Origin: Notolepis coatsorum
Taxonomy: Eukaryota; Chordata; Actinopteri; Aulopiformes; Paralepididae
Assembly (NCBI GenBank): GCA_963971535.1
Contig: OZ020590.1
Span: 153,182,034 to 153,246,033 of the forward strand
Direction of reading: 5' to 3'
DNA length: 64,000 nt
Shown here: positions 57,033 to 64,000 of the stretch, in pieces
Position numbering within the stretch: the stretch's first letter is position 1
Layout of the letters: every line of letters begins with the position of its first letter
Position numbers and translations under genes: made by a program
The notes under the pieces: model-generated
What the model saw: only the letters and a program-made list of their open reading frames with translations
Databases searched by the model: none
What the model was told of the DNA's origin: nothing

Positions 57033-58639
57033 CAGTGTGCAACTATAGGGCTTTTCCCCTGTATGGCTTCTCATGTGTCTATTCAGGTCTCCCTGTCTAT
57101 TATATCTTTTAGGACACAGTGTGCAACTATAGGGCTTTCCCCCAGTATGGCTTCTCATGTGACTATTCAGGTGTCCCTGTGTAATATATCTTTTAGGACA
57201 CAGTGTGCAACTATAGGGCTTTTCCCCAGTATGGCATCTCATGTGTCTATTCAGTTCTCCCTGTCTAGTATATCTTTTAGGACACAGGGTGCAACTATAG
57301 GGCTTTTCCCCAGTATGGCTTCTCATGTGAATATTCAGCTCTCCCTGTGTACTATATCTTTTAGGACACAGTGTGCAACTATAGGGCTTTTCCCCAGTAT
57401 GGCTTCTCATGTGAATAGTCAGGTGTCTCCGTGTAATATATCTTTTAGGACACAGTGTGCAACTATAGGGCTTTTCCCCAGTATGGCTTCTCATGTGAAT
57501 ATTCAGGTGTCCCTGTGTAATATATCTTTTAGGACACAGGGTGCAACTATAGGGCTTTTCCCCAGTATGGCTTCTCATGTGTACTTTTATTTGAGATTTT
57601 TGACTAAATCTTTTAGGACACAGTGTGCAACTATAGGGCTTTTCCCCAGTATGGCTTCTCATATGTTGTTCCAAGAGTGTAATGGTAGTAAATGTCTTGC
57701 CACAAACAGTACATGTCATGTGAGTTTGAAGGTGAAGTTTCAAGCTCTCTGTGGGTTCTAAATGTTTTCCACACAAACCACAGTCACTAGAATGGGCTTT
57801 AAGATGGGGCATTAAAGCTTTCCTATTAGGAACACATTTCCCACACACTTTACAGCTCCAGGTCTCACACGGTATTTGGTTTGATAATTTCACCTCATGG
57901 GATGAAACCACAGAGCTCTTGAACTGGTTGCTGTTAGACAAACTCTGTCCTTTGTTTTTCTGTGTCTTCTTTGATGTCAGTGAGTTTAAACCAGGATGAG
58001 GTTCACTAGTCTCCAGCCAATCATCACTGTCATCAGTATCAGTTCCAGAACAGTGTGAAGAGAGGAGCTGGCCATCTGTAGTTGGTTCTAAATCACCAGC
58101 TGGATCTAAGTTACTGACTGGTTCTGATAATCCACAGTCCTCTCCATCAGGTTCTGTTTTCATCTGTTCTGTTGAGGTGCTGGCTAGAGGCTCCGTCTCT
58201 CTGTTTTCCTCAGTCTGGGTTTGGTTAAACCATGAGGACTGAGGTTTCTCTTCATCATCTTCACTCTTCACAGGGACATGGTTGAAAGTGAACTTGATAC
58301 CAGCCTCCTCCAGACCTTGAAGCTGCTCTCCCTCCTGACTGGTCCAGAGTTCCACCTGTTCCTCTTTAATCTGTAGGAGCTCTGGGTCCTGGGTTTGGTT
58401 AAACCATGAGGACTGAGGTTTCGCTTCATCATCTTCACTCTTCACAGGGACATGGTTGAAAGTGAACTTGATATCAGCCTCCTCCAGACTTTGAAGCTGC
58501 TCTCCCTCCTGACTGGTCCAGAGTTCCTCCTGTTCCTCTTTCATCTGTAGGAGCTCTGGCTGCTCCTGGCTCAGACTGGGGCTCCTCTCCTGCTGTTCAG
58601 GGGGAACCTCCTCTTCACAGACAGAGAGCTGTGGGGGGT
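57030..58639 (-). CDS. C2H2 zinc-finger protein, fish-specific acidic N-terminus (FiNZ-like), last exon
   Basis: Predicted nuclear DNA-binding protein; the family is thought to bind transposon DNA and help silence it. The exon starts at 58639 after a good splice acceptor (TTCTGCCTCCCTCCAG on the minus strand), so the Met at 58664 is intronic and the first residues come from an upstream exon not identified here. The N-terminal third is acidic: [17 protein letters not shown], then two copies of a 58-codon block ([25 protein letters not shown]). Ten C2H2 fingers follow; fingers 4-10 are near-identical ([19 protein letters not shown]). Helix positions -1, 2, 3, 6 read: finger 4 Q,S,Q,V; 5 T,G,H,I; 6 T,R,H,I; 7 T,G,E,I; 8 R,G,E,R; 9 T,G,H,S; 10 R,G,D,R. 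The linker before finger 10 is TGGKP instead of TGEKP. A frameshift truncates finger 11, so the protein may still work with ten fingers. Confidence 0.85.
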
Positions 58640-58724
58640 CTGGAGGGAGGCAGAATAATAACATGAATAGTTGTACTTGCTGTCACCATTGGAAAGCCAC
58701 CCATTTAATGAATTCACACATGTT

Positions 58725-59091
58725 CTTCCTGTGCCCCAGGACAGTTCAGTCAGTATGTTCTTCCTGTGCCCCAGGACAGTTCAGTCAGTATGTTCTTCCT
58801 GAGGACAGTTCAGTCGGTATGTTCTTCCTGTGCCCCAGGACAGTTCAGTCAGTATGTTCTTCCTGTGGCCCAGGACAGTTCAGTCAGTATGTTCTTCCTG
58901 AGGACAGTTCAGTCAGTATGTTCTTCCTGTGCTCCAGGACAGTTCAGGCAGTATGTTCTTCCTGTGGACAGTTCAGTCAGTATGTTCTTCCTGTGCTCCA
59001 GGACAGTTCAGTCAGTATGTTCTTCCTGAGGACAGTTCAGTCAGTATGTTCTTCCTGTGTCTCAGGACAGTTCAGTCAGTATGTTCTTCCT
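58725..59091. repeat. 35-bp minisatellite, forward arm
   Basis: Units of GTTCAGTCAGTATGTTCTTC plus CTGTGCCCCAGGACA, with shorter units that lack the middle. It lies upstream of the zinc-finger exon, probably in its intron. Confidence 0.93.
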
Positions 59092-59648
59092 GAACTGTCC
59101 TGGGGCACAGGAAGAACATACTGAATGAACTGTCCTGGGGCACAGGAAGAACATACTGACTGAACTGTCCTGGGGCACAGGAAGAACATACTGACTGAAC
59201 TGTTCTGGGGCACAGGAAGAACATACTGACTGAACTGTTCTGGGGCACAGGAAGAACATACTGACTGAACTGTCCTGGAGCACAGGAAGAACATACTGAC
59301 TGAACTGTCCTGGAGCACAGGAAGAACATACTGACTGAACTGTCCTGGGGCACAGGAAGAACATACTGACTGAACTGTCCTGGAGCACAGGAAGAACATA
59401 CTGACTGAACTGTCCTGGGGCACAGGAAGAACATACTGACTGAACTGTCCTGTAGCACAGGAAGAACATACTGACTGAACTGTCCTGTAGCACAGGAAGA
59501 ACATACTGACTGAACTGTCCTGGGGCACAGGAAGAACATACTGACTGAACTGTCCTGGAGCACAGGAAGAACATACTGACTGAACTGTCCTGGAGCACAG
59601 GAAGAACATACTGACTGAACTGTCCTGGAGCACAGGAAGAACATAGAT
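59092..59648. repeat. 35-bp minisatellite, inverted arm
   Basis: About 16 units of the same sequence in reverse complement (AACTGTCCTGGGGCACAGG...). The switch is sharp at 59091/59092. Because 35 is not a multiple of 3, all three frames stay open in this arm; none is a gene. Confidence 0.95.
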
Positions 59649-59689
59649 GGTGAAAAAAACGAGGTAGTTCACTATGTCGGCCCATGATT

Positions 59690-59890
59690 AAAATTACATA
59701 AATGACGCAACATACAGATATATATCATGACATAAATGACATACAGGTATACAGTACTGTTCCATTTGTGACATACAAGATATGCAAATATACAGTAGTT
59801 AAACAGAGATCTTAACAGAAAATATATACATACGAGGGGGAGGAAACTGTATTTAGGAGGGAGTGGGTGGATGGGTGGGAGGTGACATGT
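59690..59890 (-). mobile_element. LINE-B 3' UTR fragment
   Basis: It shares the CATACAGGTATACAGTACTGT and GACATACAAGATATGCAAAT words with the LINE-B UTRs at 41500-41600. No tail is left. Confidence 0.65.
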
Positions 59891-60075
59891 CACATGTGTA
59901 TTGTGAATTCTGTATTGTGAAAGCCAAGGTAGGTGATTCAATAACGTTACTAGATCAACTGATCTTTACATTCGAATTTTTTTTCAAATAGTCTATTAGT
60001 ACAAATGTTTGGATCAAAATGCTGATCGGTACTTTGGTAGTTCGTTCAGGCGGGAGAGGAGAGGAGAGGGGGTGT

Positions 60076-60210
60076 TTGCCTCCTTTCCTCAGACAATTAT
60101 TTGCACTCTTCTCCCTGATTTGTAATAGCTTTTGGCAATCTAAAGTACTCCAAATGCTTTTCCCGGTCCGACCGATTAGTACAGCCAAAAACACAACAAT
60201 AATTGACCCT
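60076..60210 (-). pseudogene. THAP-domain exon relic
   Basis: A minus-strand frame of 45 codons reads VNYCCVFGCTNRSDREKHLE then YFRLPKAITNQGEEC, the N-terminal part of a THAP (C2CH zinc) DNA-binding domain. The codon where Met is expected is AGG (60210-60208), and a TAA stops the frame at codon 38 (about 60099-60097), after which LSEERRQ continues in frame. It is therefore a decayed exon of a THAP gene or of a THAP-bearing DNA transposon. GC-rich sequence upstream (CCGGAAGTCGGCCATTTT near 60280) may be the old promoter. Confidence 0.6.
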
Positions 60211-60603
60211 TTTGAGCAACAATGACCAGGAACAGTTGCGAGTTCGGTTGCGTTGTAAACATTCAGTATCTCCAAAATGGCCGACTTCCGGTTTGATGAC
60301 GCGCCGTGAAAACGCTTGCGTACTACAACACAGTACATAAGCTACTGTCTAGACATGTGTATGGCTGGGAGCTTTATACAATTAAACTCTTACACTAAAC
60401 CAAAATAAAATCAAAACATTACTTAAAACAGAAATGGTAAACTAGCGCCACATGCTGAACAGAGCAGGAAATGCCACAGTGCATAGAGTTAGCAGGTAAA
60501 TTAATTTACATTGATAAACATACAATATGCATGGAGCCACATACCTGCAGAAGACACATAAAACAACACCGCTGGAGTCTTCTGGTCGCTGCACATCTTG
60601 CAT
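60211..60603. other. No further gene seen
   Basis: It includes the possible old promoter of the THAP relic (60240-60320) and AT-rich sequence. Confidence 0.4.
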
Positions 60604-60720
60604 AATTACCTACATGTACAGAATTAAACAATTCATTAGTTTGTTCACCATAATAACTCATACCTACATGTAAAAAATTAAACAATTCATTCGTTTTTTC
60701 ACCAGAATAATAATAATAAC
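60604..60720. repeat. 54-bp tandem repeat, about 2 units, without BEL
   Basis: Same unit as 4494-4715, fewer copies. It shows what the site looks like without the BEL LTR. Confidence 0.8.
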
Positions 60721-60855
60721 TCAGAGAACAGAGAATGGAATCTGCAGACATTTAACCTACCTATAAAACTAGAACTAGTGGTCAAATGAGCACAAATGTC
60801 ATAAAACCATGTAATAAAACGAACGTTAAGCATTATGTATTACAAGTTAAAACTT

Positions 60856-61320
60856 TTTTTTTTTTTATCGACTTTTTCTCCATTTTCTATATTTTTCTCC
60901 CATCCCAATTTCGTATCATCCAATTCAACCCTCCCCTGTCACGAACGCTGTTTCTTGCCTCCCACAAGCCAGCTGCAATGTGGACTAAGTCATACATAGC
61001 ACAAGTCCCCTCCGGTACTTGAGGTAACAGCAGTCGCATCTTTTCACCTGCGCAGCTCGATCTCTCAGTGGCGAGGAGTAACGCGTGGGAGGCTCACGCT
61101 GCCCCCGACACTTCCTGATTCTACTGCGCAGGCGCACCAACCGACCTGTAGGAGTCGCTGTCCACAACGCGCGATCCCCACCCATCAGTTTCCCACCCCC
61201 TAATACGGCCAATGTGTATTAGTACGGACGACCAGCTAAACTGAAAGCAATGTGGAGCGCTGGGCAGCGTCTCCAGTATTCGTGGCGAGCGCCTTGCCCA
61301 CTACGCCACATAGCCGCCCC
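60856..61320 (-). mobile_element. tRNA-derived SINE, 15-bp TSD
   Basis: TACAAGTTAAAACTT flanks it at 60841-60855 and 61321-61335; the empty site is seen at 4841-4860. The minus strand starts with GGGGCGGCTATGTGGCGTAG (A box) and ends with a T-run on the plus strand. It is related to 14588-15088. Confidence 0.9.
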
Positions 61321-61509
61321 TACAAGTTAAAACTTAAAGGAGTTACATTTAGCAGAAAAGAGTGAAATAAGGAGCTATATTTCAAACTGAATCACCTCCC
61401 CTCAGCAGAGAGAGGCAACACAATCGGGACGACAGACAGCGCGATATGCAATGAGGTGGTGTGACAGGATCTCACTGCCACCTAGTGGTAGCTGTTGTTA
61501 CTGTATGTA

Positions 61510-61700
61510 CTGTGTGGATTGATTGAATTGATTGATTGAAAACTTTATTAACAGATTGCAGAATGGGTACAATACAGTACAGATCAATACACACAATTGT
61601 TAAGGGGATGCAGACCAGAGCACCGGAACACTGTACAACTGTACAAGCAAAACTGTACATTGGAATATTGACAAAACCATATGTAGCACCTGTGTCACTA
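61510..61700 (-). mobile_element. LINE-B 3' end fragment
   Basis: A GATT-type tail, then TTTATTAACAGATTGCAGAATG, then a deletion into GTACAAGCAAAACTGTACATTG, as in the UTR at 48990-49010. Confidence 0.75.
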
Positions 61701-62110
61701 ACAGTAACAGCTGTTCGCCACGGGCACAGTTCTAGGTTTGAATGAGGAGAGGAGTAATATGCACAATTAAAAGAATAGTAGACCAGAGACAGAGTTATAA
61801 CAATAACCGGTGTTTTAATTAAAAGCGTGCTAGCTAAATAGTAATAATACATACAGACGTAAAGTACAAGTAATGCTTTGAAGTATCCCTTTTAGGTTCT
61901 TTCAGTAACCTCTCCTTTCGGGAGGGTTAGTTCGATATCAAGTCCTAGGTTGATTGGATCAACACATTGGGGTTCGTTCAGACGTCTCTGAGGTTATCAT
62001 TGGTAACTCTATATCCGTTTATCAGGGAATGCAAATACCTTATTAGGTGAATTTGCCCTTTAAACCATCTTTCTTTACAGGAGAACCATCAGTGATTCAG
62101 CTATAATCAA
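61701..62110. other. No gene seen; present only in the second E locus
   Basis: It contains an ACAATAACCGGTGTTTTAAT stretch and AT-rich sequence. It is absent from the E copies at 5000 and 10400, so it is inserted here or lost there. Confidence 0.45.
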
Positions 62111-62890
62111 TATGTCATCTAGAATGTTCTATTATGACATCACCACAAACGTTCTAGAAGTAAAGGTTCTATGTTCTAGAATGTTCTATTATGACATCAT
62201 ACTGTGATTAAGCATTTATCCTTTAATTCCCCCTTCTTATAGGAGAATATCCGTACCCATATATCAAGTTAAATCAAATCAAATACAAAATACAATATCA
62301 AAATAACACAAGGTGAACGGGGTCGACGCCCTTGGAAGTCCTTGTAGTCTCGTTCAGTTCAAGCCTACCCGACTGTTGGTGTAACAAGAGTTGAGCATCA
62401 GGGGTATTCACATCAGGCTGGCATTAGCCTTGAGTTATATCAAATGTTCCGGGGTTGGCTCGCCATCGGGTATCGGTCCGGCACACCACCTCGTCCCGTG
62501 TGGGCACACGTGGTGATGGGTGGTCTGGACTGCTCCGGGATGCTGGTTGAGACTTGCAGGTTTCAGTCTGTTGGTTAGTCCCGTCCGTCTGGTCAGTGCT
62601 GCTGCATGGTTCGGATGTCGAGGAGAAGAGAGGGATGGCTGTTGGACTCGCCTGTTTTTATAGGAATCCAAGATGTTCCGGAACGTTCTATTATGACATC
62701 ATACGGTGACATCACAAAGGTTCCAGACCCTTCTATCATGACATCATACGCTGGTTCTAGAATGTTTTACGTTCTAGAAAGTTCTTACCTAATAGCATTA
62801 ACTATTTATGTCCCTATGATAGTTATGAATCTGAACCCTGGGTTACACATACTTGGTAATTTACTGTGCATTGGAGGGGGTTGGGTTAGG

Positions 62891-63004
62891 ACATTTACAG
62901 GGGCCAGTTTCGAATTGCAGTCTCCCGTAGGTGTTCTTTGAGAGTGGTTTTGAAAGTGGGTAGTGATTCACATTCCTTTACCGCTTTGGGTAGGGCGTTC
63001 CACA
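62891..63004 (-). mobile_element. LINE-B fragment, end of ORF
   Basis: It matches 11161-11270 (CGAATTGCAGTCTCCCGTAG to GGCGTTCCACAT). The match stops sharply at 63004. Confidence 0.8.
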
Positions 63005-63582
63005 TAGTGCGGTGGCTTAGCAAAAAAAATTGGACGCGCCGGACAAAAGCACCAATTTTTTTCCACGTGTTCCCCATCACCATAGCTTTCATTTTGGGGT
63101 AGGGGCCACATCATCATGATGGATTTCAAGATGGCTGCCATGTAAAATCAAGGTTCTGCCCATTAATAAATATCTTGGTCCATAGCGCGCTCAATATTTG
63201 AGCGAACACAAAGGTATTGGTATCCCTGTAAACTAGAGAAGCTAAGCTTTCCATTGGTACCATATTCATTAAGCCCAACTGTTGGGAAGGGGGTTTTAAT
63301 AGGCAATGATTCAAAATTATGTAAAATTTTCGCCTAGAAAAAACGGCCATGCTCATCTTCCAAAAGGTCCCTTGGCTGTTCGCATGAATATATCAGAGTG
63401 AACATTGGTTTTATAGGTACCCACAAGCCTCTTCTTTCCAGACATACCCACTTCGTCCAACTTGCATGCTATTTGGGGCAATAATCAAGCAGGTTTGTGC
63501 ATGTGGTACAAATGTGTCGAACATTGGGTTAGGGTTTGTTGTTAGAATGTTGAACATAGAAGATCCATTTTGGTGTCAAACT
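63005..63582. other. No gene seen
   Basis: It begins where the match to 11270 ends. Unique-looking, short frames only. Confidence 0.45.
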
Positions 63583-64000
63583 AGGGCTGGACGGTATGGT
63601 CTAAAATTTATATCACGGTATAATTTGAAGCATAGACGGTAACGGTATATATCACGGTATATTAACTTATCTTAAAATGTCTATATAAATGCTTCTGAAG
63701 GGGTAAACACTGTTATTCTGTTACAGCTGCTGAGCTCTATACTATAGGCTGCTATAGTGGAGCCAGCTAACGTTAGCTTGCTGAGGCTAGTACATCGACA
63801 GTTAACATTACATAAGGTTTTAGCGCAACGTGGGCATTCCAGAATGGCGAGGATGCAAAGCATGTTAGACCATTGGACTCGTCGCAGAGTTTACATTACA
63901 CATAGAAACTGTGCGACTTGCGAGAGAAGTTGTCACACAGCCTTCAAACGCAGGGTGGAAGAGCTAGTTTGCGTCTGTGTATTATGAAATGACAAGTGCG
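63583..64000. mobile_element. Probable hAT-like element, left end, cut by the window
   Basis: It starts AGGGCTGGACGGTATGG followed by CACGGTATA repeats, as do many fish hAT MITEs. The other end is not in the window. Confidence 0.45.

Larger units (their letters stand above)
60721..62890. repeat. Non-coding repeat segment E, second locus
   Basis: It matches 4716-5101 and 10056-11160 in order, but with a SINE at 60856-61320 and extra material at about 61488-62110. The TATTATGACATCA / TTCTAGAA module recurs near 62127, 62183, 62686 and 62735. Confidence 0.7.

Noticed and set aside
57063..57761. Plus-strand frame of 232 codons with repeats
   Set aside because: Antisense shadow of the tandem zinc fingers.
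59062..59685. Three overlapping frames of 190-207 codons on one strand
   Set aside because: Product of the 35-bp repeat, where all three frames lack stops.
63126..63356. Minus-strand frame of 76 codons
   Set aside because: Met-rich start in AT-rich DNA with no similarity that I recognise.

Overview
This is a stretch of vertebrate nuclear DNA, almost certainly from a teleost fish. It is built mostly of transposable elements, with one recognisable host-type gene. The teleost call rests on the mixture seen: BEL/Pao LTR elements with about 1.4-kb LTRs, Gypsy elements including a Mag-like one, Rex1/Babar-like and L2/CR1-like LINEs with short tandem 3' tails, tRNA-headed SINEs, hAT-like MITEs, and a C2H2 zinc-finger exon with the acidic N-terminal wording typical of the large fish-specific (FiNZ-like) zinc-finger family. 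There are no bacterial-style operons, CRISPR arrays, rRNA genes or credible free-standing tRNA genes. The species cannot be named from the sequence.

Layout. 1-10442: a tandem duplication of about 5.34 kb. Each copy has the 3' half of a BEL/Pao element (RNase H end, a LINE inserted in pol, integrase with one shared in-frame stop, a 1372-bp LTR) plus 54-bp tandem repeats and non-coding segment 'E'. 10443-12430: more of segment E and two LINE-B fragments in opposite orientation. 12985-24340: a TTGG-rich satellite split by a Gypsy element (TSD GTGGG); its left LTR is split by a 4.4-kb insertion of unknown class, which holds a solo BEL LTR (TSD ATTAC), which holds a SINE (11-bp TSD). 25994-33494: a minus-strand BEL/Pao element (TSD ATAGA) with a nearly complete gag-pol and a damaged integrase and 3' LTR. 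33900-36480: simple repeats, a SINE, and a 33-bp minisatellite of about 41 units with a LINE-C insert.

36771-42070: LINE fragments and an unexplained CpG-rich block. 42246-44484: a compact, internally deleted Mag-like Gypsy element with two 212-bp LTRs that differ at one site. 44541-49366: a fold-back MITE, a LINE RT relic, SINEs, a hAT-like MITE, and LINE-B/LINE-C. 49540-53562: a near full-length L2/CR1-like LINE, broken by two stops and a 21-G run. 53655-56955: another LINE (LINE-D), interrupted by a 1068-bp piggyBac-like element at TTAA. 57030-58639: the zinc-finger exon (minus strand), followed upstream by a 35-bp minisatellite that reverses direction midway. 59690-63004: a THAP-domain relic, a second locus of segment E, a SINE and LINE-B pieces. 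63583-64000: the probable start of another hAT-like element.

How the parts relate. There is no pathway here. The logic is insertion history: elements within elements, with target-site duplications that fix the order of events. The zinc-finger gene belongs to a family thought to bind and silence transposons, so its position in this neighbourhood is suggestive but not proof of function. No clear new functional system was found. The least explained pieces are the 4.4-kb non-coding insertion, the CpG-rich block at 38040-39899, the repeat-bearing tail of the Gypsy gag-protease frame, and the inverted minisatellite next to the zinc-finger exon.
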